Assembly: GCA_943370215.1 (NCBI GenBank)
Contig: CALRQC020000020.1
Span: 37,789 to 101,788, forward strand
DNA from: Niveispirillum sp943370215
GTDB taxonomy: Bacteria > Pseudomonadota > Alphaproteobacteria > Azospirillales > Azospirillaceae
DNA length: 64,000 bases
Direction: 5' to 3'
In this document: piece by piece, positions 8,820 to 17,913 of the stretch
How positions within the stretch are numbered: position 1 is the stretch's first letter
How the letters are laid out: each line of letters begins with the position of its first letter
Made by a program: the position numbers and the translations under genes
The notes under the pieces: model-generated
The model's database searches: none
What the model was told of the DNA's origin: nothing
The model's input: only the letters and a program-made list of their open reading frames with translations

Positions 8820-10379
8820 CTATCGTTCCGCAACGTTGGTCTGACGGGATGCCAGGGCTTGGCGGTAAAAGGCCCCGTCGCGCAGAAGATTGCGCGCCAC
8901 GGCCATGCCAAGGGCCGATTCCGGCCCTGTGGCGCTTGCTGCCGGGCATTCCTGGCGCAGGCTGGCGCGCATCGATTCATCCTCTGTGGCGGCCATGCGC
9001 AGGCGTACCAGTTGGGTCTGGGCGCCACGATCCACCCGTCCGGCTTCCCCCAGCAGCGACTCCATGGTTACGCCGCTGCGGGAGAGGCAGAGATTCGGCT
9101 GAATGCCCTGACCATCGAAGCTGTAGCCGCTGGGGGCATAGATGCGTGACCAGGTGATGAACAGTTCCCCGCCATTGGGCAACTGGGTCACATGCTGCAC
9201 ACTGCCCTTGCCGAAGCTGGAACTGCCCACCAGCAGGGCGCGGCCGGCATCCTGCAGCGCGGCGGCGACAATTTCGGCCGAAGAGGCCGTATTGCCATCG
9301 ATCAGCACCACCAGCGGCAGGTCGGGGAAGACCGTCATCGGCTTTTGCGCCTCGAACCATTGCACCGAATTGGGGTGGCGGCCGCGCGTGGTGATGATTC
9401 GGCCCTGTGGCACGAACAGGTTCACCACCCCCACCGCCTGCACCATCACCCCGCCGGGATTGCCGCGCAGATCCATCACGACGCCCTTCAGGGGCCCTGA
9501 TTTTTCCTGTGCGCGCAGCACGGCCTGGCGCACATGTTCCTGGGTGGCGTTGTTGAACCGCTCGATCTTCAGCACCAGCACGCCATCCGCCAAGCTGGCC
9601 TTCACCATATTAGGCACCAGATGCCGCCGCCGCACGGTCAGCGTGCGGGCCTGGGCCTCATTCGGGCCGATGCGCAGTTCGACAGAAGATCCCTCCGGCC
9701 CCTGGATCATGGATGACAGCGTGTCATACCCCATGGAAACGGTGCGCAAGCCGGCGACGGTGAGAATCCGGTCCCCGACCTTGATGCCGGCCTGATCGGC
9801 GGGGCCGTCGGGCACCACGTCCGACACCTCGAACCCGCCGCCTTCGACATCGCGGATGGAAATGCCGATCCCGTCATAGCCTTCGCGCTGGGATCGCTCC
9901 TTCTGTGCCTTGTTGGGTTCGGCATAGCGGGAATATTGGTCCAGATCGGCCATCATGCCGTCGAACATGTCGCGGTAGACCGCCTCCGCCGGGCGGGCCG
10001 CCAGGGTGGGGGAGGCAGTGCGCATGGCGCGCAGCATCTCCGACGTCAGGGCGGCCCAGCGCTCCGGGATGGTATCGCTGGGCTGGGGCAGGCGGGCCTG
10101 TTCCTTGCCATCGCGCAGCAGCAGGAACTGGCCGTCATGCTGCACCACCCACAGCGCCCCATCGGCTGTGGCCACCCGGCGCAGCCCGTCCGTCACCAGT
10201 TGCGGCATGGCAACGGGCTTCAGCCAGTTATCGGCGATGGGACGAAAGGCGACGGTGAATAATTGCTCGGCGGTGACACTGCCGGTCTGGGCGGATTGCT
10301 GCAGCTCTGCATGGTTGGCGGCACAACCGCCGATCAGACTGAACAGAAGCAGGACAGGCGCCAGCCGTCGTCTCACCAT
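8820..10379 (-). CDS. S41 family C-terminal processing protease, lipoprotein
   Basis: 519 aa from ATG 10379 (CGGGGGAA six nt upstream; an ATG two codons earlier is too close to that site). The N terminus MVRRRLAPVLLLFSLIGGC is a lipoprotein signal with the lipobox IGGC. A PDZ domain follows (GIGISIRDVEGGGFEVSDVV... GIKVGDRILTVAG, about residues 155-225), then the peptidase S41 domain with GVVMDLRGNPGG. The catalytic pair is visible: Ser367 in NTASSAEIVAAAL and Lys391 in SFGKGSVQ. It is probably a periplasmic, membrane-anchored Tsp/CtpA-type protease of envelope proteins. rnr lies upstream on the same strand, 124 bp away. Confidence 0.9.
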   Translation of the reverse strand: MVRRRLAPVLLLFSLIGGCAANHAELQQSAQTGSVTAEQLFTVAFRPIADNWLKPVAMPQLVTDGLRRVATADGALWVVQHDGQFLLLRDGKEQARLPQPSDTIPERWAALTSEMLRAMRTASPTLAARPAEAVYRDMFDGMMADLDQYSRYAEPNKAQKERSQREGYDGIGISIRDVEGGGFEVSDVVPDGPADQAGIKVGDRILTVAGLRTVSMGYDTLSSMIQGPEGSSVELRIGPNEAQARTLTVRRRHLVPNMVKASLADGVLVLKIERFNNATQEHVRQAVLRAQEKSGPLKGVVMDLRGNPGGVMVQAVGVVNLFVPQGRIITTRGRHPNSVQWFEAQKPMTVFPDLPLVVLIDGNTASSAEIVAAALQDAGRALLVGSSSFGKGSVQHVTQLPNGGELFITWSRIYAPSGYSFDGQGIQPNLCLSRSGVTMESLLGEAGRVDRGAQTQLVRLRMAATEDESMRASLRQECPAASATGPESALGMAVARNLLRDGAFYRQALASRQTNVAER

Positions 10380-10503
10380 GCACATTTCCCCCGCACGGGT
10401 GCCGGCTTCATTGGCGGCACCTCTGTAACAACAGAGAGTGCCGCAGCCGTGCGGGGGCGTAAAGCCGCCTGTTACACGCAAAGGGTCAGGCGCACAGGCT
10501 TTT

Positions 10504-12825
10504 TCAGCGCCGCCGGCGCGGCGGGCGGGGGGCGTCGATGGAGGGGGCCGGCGCCTCCTCCCCCCGCTTGCCGCGGCCGCGATGGTTGGCCCCGGTGCCA
10601 CTGCCGCGCCCGGCCGGCATCTCCGACCCGTCATCATGCAGCAGGCGGAACACCATGGACCCGGTGATGGCGTCGGCCTCCAGCAGCCGCACCTTCACCC
10701 GCTCACCCAGTTTGAACACGCGGCGGTGCCGCCGCCCGATCAGGGCATGATGGATTTCATCATGGTCATAGAAATCATCGGGCAGGGTGGAAATGGGCAC
10801 AATGCCTTCCGCCCCGGTTTCATCCAGCGTGACGAACAGGCCGAAATGGGTGACGCCGCTGGTCTTGCCGCTGAACGTCGCCCCCACCCGATCGGCCAGA
10901 TAGGCGGCAATATAGCGGTCCAGCGCGTCACGCTCCGCCTCGGCGGCGCGGCGTTCGGTGCCGGAAATCTGTTCGCCCATCTTGTCGAACCGGCCCATTT
11001 CCTCATCCGTCAGGCCGCCATCGCCCAGCCCATAGGCACGCACCAGGGCGCGATGGACAACCAAGTCGGCATAACGGCGGATGGGGCTGGTGAAATGGGC
11101 ATAACGGGCCAGGGCCAGCCCGAAATGGCCGATATTATCGGGCTGATAAACCGCCTGCGCCTGGGAGCGCAGGATGACGGTGGAGATGATTTCAGACTCC
11201 GGCGTCTCGCGCGCCTTGTCCAGAATATTGGTGAAGGTGGCCGGGCGCATCACCTGCCCCTTGGCCAGATTATAGCCCAGGCTTTTCAGGAATTCGCGCA
11301 GCGGCTCCAGCTTGTCCAGCGCCGGCTCGGCATGGACACGGTACATGCAGGGGCTGGATTTCGCTTCCAAGGCCTCCGCCGCCGCCACATTGGCGGCGAT
11401 CATGAATTCTTCCACCAGCCGGTGGCTGTCCAGCCGGGCGCGCACGCCGATGCTGGCGACCTTGCCATCCTCCCCGATCGCCACCTTGCGTTCGGGCAGG
11501 TCCAGTTCCAGCGTGCCGCGCCGGGACCGCGCATGGGCCAGCACCGCATAGGCCTGATAGAGCGGGCGGATCACCGGGTCCAGCAGCGGGCCGGTCAGAT
11601 CATCCGGCGCCCCATCCTGGGCCGCCTGCACCTGTTCATAGATCAGCCGCGCGGCCGACCGCATCAACCCGCGCACGAACTTGTGCCGCTTGATCTGGCC
11701 GGACGCGTCGATCCAGATATGCACGGCCAGACAGGCGCGATTGACGCCCGGTTTCAGGCTGCACAGCTCATTCGACAGCGCCTCCGGCAGCATCGGCACC
11801 ACCCGGTCGGGGAAATAGCAGCTATTCCCCCGCTCATAGGCGGACCGGTCCAGCGCGCTGCCGGGTCGGACATAGAAGCTGACATCGGCGATGGCGACCA
11901 ACAGATGGAAGCCGCCCTTATTGTTGGGGTCCGTGTCCGGTTCGGCGAAGACGGCATCGTCGAAATCGCGCGCATCTGCCCCGTCGATGGTCACCAGCGG
12001 GTAATCACGCAGGTCGGTGCGCCCGGCTAGCGTCGGCTCCTCCGCCGCGGCCGCCTCTTCCAGGGCGGCGGTGGGGAAAACAGTCGGGATGCCATGCTGG
12101 TGGATGGCGATCAGGCTGATGGCGCGTGGCTCATCAATGCCGCCCAGCACCTCCACCACGCGGGCCTGCTTCAGGCCCAGGCGGGAGGAGGGCAGCAGTT
12201 CGGCGACCACCAGATCGCCGGGTTTCGCGTCGCCGGCATTCTGCGGCAGGATGACGAATTCCGACTTGGCGCGGCGGTCGGCCGGGCGCAGCCGCCCGCC
12301 CTCACGCCCCAACTCATAGACGCCCACCATCTGCGCCTGTTGGTTGCCATCCAGCTTACGGATCGTTTTGCCTTCGTAATAATCATCGCGCAGCCGGTTC
12401 AGCCGGGCCAGCACCCGATCACCGATGGCGAAACCCGCCTGACCGCGTCGTTCCGGCATCATAACGATGCGCGGCGGATCATTTTCCGGGTCGGCCCAGT
12501 TCATCGGGCGGGCGATCACCTCCCCATCGGCATCAATATCACTGATGATCAGCACGCCCACGGGCGGCAGGCTGGCGGGCGGGGCCAGCCGGCGGCGGCC
12601 CCCCTTTTCAATGGCGCCATCGCCTTCCAGATCGCGCAGCAGGTCTTTCAGCAGGATGCGGTTATCGCCGGTGATATGGAAGGCCCGCGCAATTTCCCGC
12701 TTCCCCACCGGCACCGGGCTTTCCCGGATAAATTCCAGAACCTGTTCCTTGGTGGGAAAGGGGGCTTCTTTCTTCGGGTTCTTCACGGGCGCGCAAATCC
12801 AGGCAGGGGACGATAAAGGGTTCAT
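10504..12825 (-). CDS. rnr: Ribonuclease R
   Basis: 3'-to-5' exoribonuclease that degrades structured RNA. Domains in order: an N-terminal winged-helix-like region (TKEQVLEFIRESPVPVGKREIARAF), cold-shock domains (about residues 70-240), and the RNB catalytic domain with TIDGADARDFDDAVFAE (metal-binding Asp cluster), DVSFYVRPGSALDRSAYERGNSCYFPDRVVPMLP and HFTSPIRRYADLVVHRAL. An S1 domain (SGVTHFGLFVTLDETGAEG) and a basic Gly/Arg-rich tail ending PRPPRRRR close it. The start is uncertain: GTG 12852, ATG 12825 and GTG 12786 are all in frame with poor ribosome sites. Confidence 0.95.
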   Translation of the reverse strand: MNPLSSPAWICAPVKNPKKEAPFPTKEQVLEFIRESPVPVGKREIARAFHITGDNRILLKDLLRDLEGDGAIEKGGRRRLAPPASLPPVGVLIISDIDADGEVIARPMNWADPENDPPRIVMMPERRGQAGFAIGDRVLARLNRLRDDYYEGKTIRKLDGNQQAQMVGVYELGREGGRLRPADRRAKSEFVILPQNAGDAKPGDLVVAELLPSSRLGLKQARVVEVLGGIDEPRAISLIAIHQHGIPTVFPTAALEEAAAAEEPTLAGRTDLRDYPLVTIDGADARDFDDAVFAEPDTDPNNKGGFHLLVAIADVSFYVRPGSALDRSAYERGNSCYFPDRVVPMLPEALSNELCSLKPGVNRACLAVHIWIDASGQIKRHKFVRGLMRSAARLIYEQVQAAQDGAPDDLTGPLLDPVIRPLYQAYAVLAHARSRRGTLELDLPERKVAIGEDGKVASIGVRARLDSHRLVEEFMIAANVAAAEALEAKSSPCMYRVHAEPALDKLEPLREFLKSLGYNLAKGQVMRPATFTNILDKARETPESEIISTVILRSQAQAVYQPDNIGHFGLALARYAHFTSPIRRYADLVVHRALVRAYGLGDGGLTDEEMGRFDKMGEQISGTERRAAEAERDALDRYIAAYLADRVGATFSGKTSGVTHFGLFVTLDETGAEGIVPISTLPDDFYDHDEIHHALIGRRHRRVFKLGERVKVRLLEADAITGSMVFRLLHDDGSEMPAGRGSGTGANHRGRGKRGEEAPAPSIDAPRPPRRRR

Positions 12826-12902
12826 GTGGCGCGCACCATGCCACAATTCCACCCGCCCGGCCCCGCCTTTCCCGCATAGGGCTTTCGCGGAGAGGCCAGG
12901 GT

Positions 12903-13832
12903 TTATCCCAGATGCCTGCGGATGATGGGGACCACATCTGCGGCGCGGGTGCGGAACGGCGACTCTGTCCAGGGCAGGTCCATCACCTCGATATTGGGGG
13001 CGATGCCACGGGCGCGGGCGGTGATGGGGGAAAGCCCTTCCTGGAGATTGAGGACCAGGATCGGCTGCTTCAACTGGCGAAAATTGGCCGGGAAGTCGTA
13101 ATTGAATGAGGCTTCATGGCCCCAGCCCACATGCAGCGGATCGCGGTTCATTTCCCAGAAAAGCTGCCAGGCCAGATCGTCGCCCAGCTCGGCGCGCACC
13201 TTGTCGAAACGCTTCCACAGATCGGGCAGCCGGTTGGCGGCGGCTTCCAGGTTGGCCGGTACGCCGCCGACCTGTTTTGCCCGGTAATCCGCAATATCCT
13301 GGGCTGTGAACATCAAGGCGGAATGCAATATGATGCGACGTACCGCGTTCGGCCGCTGGCGGGCCAGTTCCACCGCAGTGGCCGAACCGGTATGACTGCC
13401 GATCAAATCCACCTGTTCAATGCCAAGCGCATCCAGCAGGTCGCCCATCGCCCCGGCAAAATCGGCGATGGTGGAAGGATTGGGTGGCCTGTCCGACAGA
13501 CCATAGCCGGGATTGTCAGCGGCAACGGCCAGCCGGTCAGTCCCCATCAGCGGCAGCAGCTTGGCATAGTTGGTGCTGGAACCGGGGGAGGCGTGCAGGC
13601 AGAGCAACGGGGTTTTGCCGCTGGCGGCAGCCGGCTTGACATAGCGATAATGGATCGACCCGAACCGGCAGGGGGCCATGCTGTGCAGCAGGGTGCCGGC
13701 GGGGCCGGCCAGCCCGGCGGGCGTTGCGGGCCCTTTGGCGGGCGTGGCCGCCTGTGCCCCGGCCAGGGGCAGCCCGGCGCTGGCCAGCCCGAAAAACATG
13801 GTCTGGCGGCGGTTGATCTGTGCGCGTGTCAT
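12903..13832 (-). CDS. Tat-type exported alpha/beta hydrolase-fold protein with an altered nucleophile
   Basis: 309 aa. The N terminus MTRAQINRRQTMFFGLASAGLPLAGAQA has a twin-arginine-like motif and a cleavable hydrophobic stretch. The fold is clear: LLCLHASPGSS oxyanion loop, LAVAADNPGYGLSDRP, and the nucleophile-elbow strand VDLIGSHTGSATAVELA. The elbow reads G-S-H-T-G, so the central nucleophile position (normally Ser, Asp or Cys) is His. The C-terminal region (WTESPFRTRAADVVPIIRRHL) also lacks the usual catalytic GH. I infer a divergent hydrolase or a non-catalytic binding protein. Substrate unknown. Confidence 0.75.
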   Translation of the reverse strand: MTRAQINRRQTMFFGLASAGLPLAGAQAATPAKGPATPAGLAGPAGTLLHSMAPCRFGSIHYRYVKPAAASGKTPLLCLHASPGSSTNYAKLLPLMGTDRLAVAADNPGYGLSDRPPNPSTIADFAGAMGDLLDALGIEQVDLIGSHTGSATAVELARQRPNAVRRIILHSALMFTAQDIADYRAKQVGGVPANLEAAANRLPDLWKRFDKVRAELGDDLAWQLFWEMNRDPLHVGWGHEASFNYDFPANFRQLKQPILVLNLQEGLSPITARARGIAPNIEVMDLPWTESPFRTRAADVVPIIRRHLG

Positions 13833-13974
13833 GCTTGGCCCTGGTCAGCGTGGCGGCGGATCAGGACCGGCGCCGGTTGTTCAGGCCTTTGCCTTTACGC
13901 GTTGGGTTGCGGTGCCGCCATCCTGCCACCCTGTCCTATCCGCCTTGTGGTGAGGGTTGCAGGGAAAGCCGCCA

Positions 13975-14004
13975 TGCCTCATCTTATGATATCAAGATGG
14001 GGCA
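13975..14004. promoter_or_regulatory. Palindromic operator of the RES/Xre toxin-antitoxin pair
   Basis: TGCCTCATCTT and AAGATGGGGCA form a 10-of-11 inverted repeat around ATGATATC, ending 19 bp before the antitoxin ATG. The position and symmetry fit an autoregulatory site for the antitoxin, overlapping the probable promoter. The right half is partly repeated again as TATGGGGCA. Confidence 0.6.
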
Positions 14005-14022
14005 TTTTATGGGGCACTGGTG

Positions 14023-14388
14023 ATGGCTGTTGCATCGATCCTGGCCGACATGATCCAGCCTGATGGCATTGTCGCCACCGACAGGCTGGCGGATCATCTG
14101 CATCTGACCAAGACGGAACTGGCGCAGGCGGCGGGCCTGTCGCGCGATGCCGTCTCCAAAACCGCGCGTCTGCGCAGTCGCAACACCCAGGCCCGCCTGC
14201 GCGATCTGGTGGAGATCATTAACCGCGTGCAGCCCTGGGCGGGGTCGGTGCAGCAGGCCTTTGCCTGGTATCGGTCGCAACCGCTGCCCTCCTTCGGGGA
14301 TCAGACGGCGGAAGATTTGGTGCGGGAGGGGCGGGCCGACGCCGTGAAGCGTCACCTGTCCCGGCTGGCGCTGGGCGGCTTCGCGTGA
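14023..14388 (+). CDS. Xre/MbcA/ParS-type antitoxin (DUF2384)
   Basis: 121 aa from ATG 14023 (GTG at 14020 is the alternative). An N-terminal Xre-like helix-turn-helix (LHLTKTELAQAAGLSRDAVSKTARLRSRNTQARLRDLVEIINRV) is followed by the toxin-binding C-terminal region with the family's QAFAWYRSQPLPSFGDQTAEDLVREGRADAVKRHLSRL signature. It should neutralise the RES toxin encoded next and repress their common promoter. Its stop overlaps the toxin start (GTGA). Confidence 0.92.
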   Translation: MAVASILADMIQPDGIVATDRLADHLHLTKTELAQAAGLSRDAVSKTARLRSRNTQARLRDLVEIINRVQPWAGSVQQAFAWYRSQPLPSFGDQTAEDLVREGRADAVKRHLSRLALGGFA

Positions 14389-14909
14389 AACAGCCCTGGC
14401 GGGGCGTGGTGTATCGCGCCCATCATCCCCGCTGGGCCTTCGCGCCCGATAGCGGGGAGGGGGCGGCCCGGTTCGGTGGCCGCTTCAACCCGGCGGGCAC
14501 ACCTGCGCTTTACACGGCCCTGCGCCTGCAAGGGGCCTGGACGGAGGCGCAGCAGGCCTTCCCCTTCAAGGCCCAGCCCATGACCATGGTGGCCTATCAG
14601 GTGGATTGCGCGGATATGGTGGACCTGACCGATCCGGCGATTCTGACCGCTTGGGGGATCGCCGGGGCCGATCTGGCCTGCGCCTGGGAGGATATGGCCG
14701 ACCGGGGCATTGAACCGCCGAGCTGGGCGCTGGCAAAGCGGCTGCTGGCGGCGGGCTGTGCCGGCATCCTGGCACCCAGCTTTGCGGCGGGGGCGCAAAC
14801 GGGCGACGTCAACGCCATCTTCTGGCACTGGTCGCCTGATCCGCCGCATCAGGTGCGGGTGGTGGATGATCTGGGAAGGCTGCCGCGCGATGATGCGTCC
14901 TGGCGTTAG
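14385..14909 (+). CDS. RES-domain toxin (NAD+-targeting family)
   Basis: 174 aa with a GTG start that overlaps the antitoxin stop by 4 bp. The RES fold is recognisable: VVYRAHHPRWAF with the conserved Arg, AARFGGRFNPAGTPALYTALRLQGAWTEAQQAF with the R-F-x-G...E pattern, and a C-terminal GDVNAIFWHWSPDPPHQVRVVDDLGRL. Characterised relatives degrade NAD+ by phosphorolysis/glycohydrolysis (MbcT, Res) or ADP-ribosylate targets (ParT); which applies here cannot be told from sequence alone. Confidence 0.92.
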   Translation: MKQPWRGVVYRAHHPRWAFAPDSGEGAARFGGRFNPAGTPALYTALRLQGAWTEAQQAFPFKAQPMTMVAYQVDCADMVDLTDPAILTAWGIAGADLACAWEDMADRGIEPPSWALAKRLLAAGCAGILAPSFAAGAQTGDVNAIFWHWSPDPPHQVRVVDDLGRLPRDDASWR

Positions 14910-14972
14910 CGCTGTTTGTGGTTGACCGCAAACAGCGCCGGCGGCGACTGCCGCCGCGCCGCACGTGCGGCG
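14909..14972. repeat. Three-hairpin array downstream of the fructokinase gene
   Basis: Three adjacent hairpins: GCGCTGTTTG/CAAACAGCGC (14909-14938), GGCGGC-GACT-GCCGCC (14940-14955) and CGCCGC-ACGT-GCGGCG (14957-14972). The last two match in layout and loop sequence the pair at 17948-17980. The array begins 44 bp after the fructokinase stop and just after the RES toxin stop, so it could serve both converging transcripts. Confidence 0.65.
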
Positions 14973-15015
14973 TAGCCAAGGTGCGGATGCAGCGCCGGCG
15001 ATTGAGGAATACGAT

Positions 15016-15894
15016 CTAGCTCGCCAGCGCCCCCGCCCCCAGCACAATTGCCCCCAGCACGCCGGACAGGCTGTCCAGCCCCGGCGGCACGATCATCTTT
15101 GCATCGCCTTCCAGGGCCGGGCTGCGCACGTAACCGGCCAGATGGCGGCGCATCGCCGCTTCGGCGCTGGCGCGCACCTGCGGGCGCTGGCCCACGCCAC
15201 CGCCCAGGATGATGCGGCGCGGCGATGTCACCAGCAGCAGGGAGGCGCAGAGCTGGCCGATATAGTCCCCCACCAGTTCCCAGACCGGGTGATCTTCGCC
15301 CAAGGTTTCCGCCGGTTGGCCAAGGCGGGCGGCGATGGCCGGGCCGCTGGCCAGCCCTTCCAGGCAATCGCCATGGAAGGGGCAATGGCCTTTGAACGGG
15401 TCGCGCTGGGCATCGCGGCGGACCAGCAGATGCCCGGCCTCCGGATGCAGCAGCCCATGCACCGGCGCGCCATTCACCACCAGCCCGACGCCGATGCCGG
15501 TGCCGACGGTGATATAGGCGTAATCGCGCAACCCCTTGGCCGCCCCCCAGCGCCCCTCACCCAGGGCCGCACCGTTCACATCCGTATCCAGCACCACCGG
15601 CACGCCGAACCGTTCGGCCAGCGGGGCCACCAGGGGTGTATCCGTCCAGCCGGGTTTGGGCGTGTTGGTGATGCGCAACCCGCCCGGATCGGTCGGATCC
15701 AGGCAGAGCGGGCCGAAGCTGGCCACGCCGATGGCGTCGAACGGCCCCAGCCCGGCCAGCGCGTCGATCACCGCCGCCATGGTGCTGGCCGGATCACGGG
15801 TGGGGATGCGGATGCCCGACGTTAGATCATCCGGCCCGCTGCCCGCCGCCACCACGATCTTCGTGCCGCCCAACTCAATACCCGCGATGCGCAT
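15016..15894 (-). CDS. ROK-family fructokinase
   Basis: 292 aa sugar kinase. The N-terminal ATP-binding signature is GIELGGTKIVVAAGSG. DTDVNGAALGEGRWGAAKGLRDYAYITVGTGIGVGLVVNG is the catalytic and sugar-binding core, with the ROK catalytic Asp in that DTDVNG. GHLLVRRDAQRDPFKGHCPFHGDCLEGLASGPAI holds the zinc-binding H/C cluster typical of the Mak-type fructokinases. It lies 31 bp after the amylosucrase gene on the same strand, and would phosphorylate the fructose released by that enzyme. This context supports fructose over glucose as substrate. Confidence 0.88.
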   Translation of the reverse strand: MRIAGIELGGTKIVVAAGSGPDDLTSGIRIPTRDPASTMAAVIDALAGLGPFDAIGVASFGPLCLDPTDPGGLRITNTPKPGWTDTPLVAPLAERFGVPVVLDTDVNGAALGEGRWGAAKGLRDYAYITVGTGIGVGLVVNGAPVHGLLHPEAGHLLVRRDAQRDPFKGHCPFHGDCLEGLASGPAIAARLGQPAETLGEDHPVWELVGDYIGQLCASLLLVTSPRRIILGGGVGQRPQVRASAEAAMRRHLAGYVRSPALEGDAKMIVPPGLDSLSGVLGAIVLGAGALAS

Positions 15895-15925
15895 TTTTTT
15901 GCCTCCCTGCTTTATAGCCGTTCCA

Positions 15926-17764
15926 TCATGCCACAGAAGGCACCAGCCAGCGCAGGCCCCACGGGTCCAGTGTCACGCCATCCACCGAGACGGCATCCCC
16001 GCTCAACAGGTCGACCCAGCCGCTGGCACCCGCCCAGGCGGACAGGTCTGCCGCGAGAGTCTGGCCGCTGAAATTGCCCAGGCAGATCAGCCGGTCGCCG
16101 CCCTGATCCGCCCGTTCGAACGCCAACAGGGCGGGGTTGGGCAGCTCCAGCGGGCGGGCGGGGTTGCCGCCATGCATGGCTTTGCGGCCTTGGCGCAGGG
16201 TGGCGAACTGGGACAGGGCGGCATGGATCGGGCCATTCGGGCGCTGCCAATCCATCTGCGGCCGGTGCAGCCAGCGCCCATCCAGCGCCTGATTGGGCAC
16301 GTTGGCATAATCGGCATCGTTGGTCAGCGCCCGTTCATCGCCCATATAGATGGCGGGAATGCCGTCCAGCGCGAAGGTGACGCCATAGGCCAGCCGCAGC
16401 CGGGCCAGCGCCGAAGCATCATCCGCCCCGCCATCGCGGAGGCCCGCCAGCGAGACCGCCATGCCGTTGGTGGAGCGCACGGCACCCGGTTCCCCCTGGA
16501 ACGCTCGCCCATCGGGCTGGAAGGGGCCGGCGGCCTGACCGGCATAGAAATCGGAAATCCAGGCCAGCTTGTCGTCCGGGATCACGCCCTTCAAGGCGGC
16601 CCAGATGATATCATCATGGCAGCGCACATAGGTCAGCCAGCCGGCCCCCGCCGGGCGGGCCAGCGCGTCGGTCAGGCAGCGGCGCAGCGGGCCGGTATCA
16701 CCGGTGGCCAGCCCGGCCCACAGCGCCGTCATGGCGGTATTATTATAGGCCAGATGGCATTCCGGCTTCTCCGGCGTGCCCAGGAAGGGCAGCACCTCCG
16801 CCAGCCCGACAATCGCCTCTGCCTTCAAGGCCACGGCGGGGCAGGCAATGGCCAGCAGGGCCCGCCAGGCCCGCACCACCAGATGGGTTTCCGGCAGGCC
16901 CCGGCAATCGGTGCCGATGCGTTTCCACAGGAAGGGCGCACTGTCCAGGCGGAACACTTCCGCCCCCTGGTTGGCCAGGAACAGCAGCACATCCAGCATT
17001 TCGATGAAGACAGCCGGGTTGGCGTAGTTCAAATCCCACTGAAACGGATAAAAGGTGGTCCAGACATAGCCACCCATCTCCGGCACATGGGTGAAATTGC
17101 CGGGGGCCGTCTGCGGGAACACCTGCCCCAGGTGGGATTCATAGGCATCCACCAAGGTCTTGTCTTCCAGCACATGATAGAACTGGCGGAAATGCGGGTC
17201 GCCGGCCAGGGCTGCCAGCGCCCAGGGATGTTCGGCCGCCGTATGGTTGCAGACAATATCCAGGCACAGGCTGATCTGGCGGGCGCGCAAGGCCGCTGCC
17301 AGATCGCGCAGATCATCCAGGCTGCCCAGCTTGGGATCGACATCGCGGAAATCGGCCACGGCAAAGCCGCCATCGCTGTCGCCTTTGCGCGGCTTCAACA
17401 GCGGCAGCGGGTGGAAATAGCGCACGCCCAGGCGCGACAGCGCGTCCAGCTTTTCTTTCGTGCCGGCCAGCGTACCGCCGAACCGGTCGATATAGGTGCA
17501 GTACCCCACCATGTCCGGCTGCTGGAACCAGTCCGGCGTTTCCTGTCGCGCCACGTCCAGGGCCAGCAGGTCGGGGGGGCGGGCCGCGGCACTGCCCAGC
17601 AGGCGGGCTGCCAGTTTCTGTTCCCACAAGGCCAGATCGGCGTGACCGGCATAAAGCGTGCGGAAGGCGGCCAGGGCGGCCGGCCAGTGACGGGCGATCC
17701 GCGCCGTCAGGCGCTGGGCCAGATCGGCATCGGCAAGGGTGACCGGCAGGGGAAAGCTGCTCAT
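15926..17764 (-). CDS. Amylosucrase-like GH13 sucrose-active enzyme
   Basis: 612 aa from ATG 17764; TTG 17794 would add ten residues. The helical N-terminal domain typical of amylosucrase precedes a GH13 barrel beginning WFQQPDMVGYCTYIDRFGG. Catalytic residues line up with the family: nucleophile Asp274 in EVFRLDSAP, acid/base Glu316 in ALKAEAIVG and Asp384 in YVRCHDDI. Amylosucrases split sucrose, releasing fructose and building glucan; close relatives are sucrose hydrolases, and the two cannot be separated here. No signal peptide, so it acts in the cytoplasm. With the fructokinase, TonB receptor and symporter it forms a sucrose utilisation locus. Confidence 0.88.
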   Translation of the reverse strand: MSSFPLPVTLADADLAQRLTARIARHWPAALAAFRTLYAGHADLALWEQKLAARLLGSAAARPPDLLALDVARQETPDWFQQPDMVGYCTYIDRFGGTLAGTKEKLDALSRLGVRYFHPLPLLKPRKGDSDGGFAVADFRDVDPKLGSLDDLRDLAAALRARQISLCLDIVCNHTAAEHPWALAALAGDPHFRQFYHVLEDKTLVDAYESHLGQVFPQTAPGNFTHVPEMGGYVWTTFYPFQWDLNYANPAVFIEMLDVLLFLANQGAEVFRLDSAPFLWKRIGTDCRGLPETHLVVRAWRALLAIACPAVALKAEAIVGLAEVLPFLGTPEKPECHLAYNNTAMTALWAGLATGDTGPLRRCLTDALARPAGAGWLTYVRCHDDIIWAALKGVIPDDKLAWISDFYAGQAAGPFQPDGRAFQGEPGAVRSTNGMAVSLAGLRDGGADDASALARLRLAYGVTFALDGIPAIYMGDERALTNDADYANVPNQALDGRWLHRPQMDWQRPNGPIHAALSQFATLRQGRKAMHGGNPARPLELPNPALLAFERADQGGDRLICLGNFSGQTLAADLSAWAGASGWVDLLSGDAVSVDGVTLDPWGLRWLVPSVA

Positions 17765-17913
17765 GGCAAAGGGCTTTCTTGAAAACGGTATCAAGCAATC
17801 AACAAAAAGACCCGGCCAGGGGCAGAGGTTGGAGGGGAATAGGCCCCCGGCCGGGAACCCGTTCTGATCCAGGCCGGCCGGGTTACGGGACCGGGCCGGC
17901 CTGGATGGGTGTC

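Noticed and set aside
12993..15827. Numerous long open frames opposite to real genes, such as those over the alpha/beta hydrolase and fructokinase.
   Set aside because: They follow the GC-rich third-position pattern of the true genes and contain low-complexity Gly/Ala/His-rich translations with no domain.
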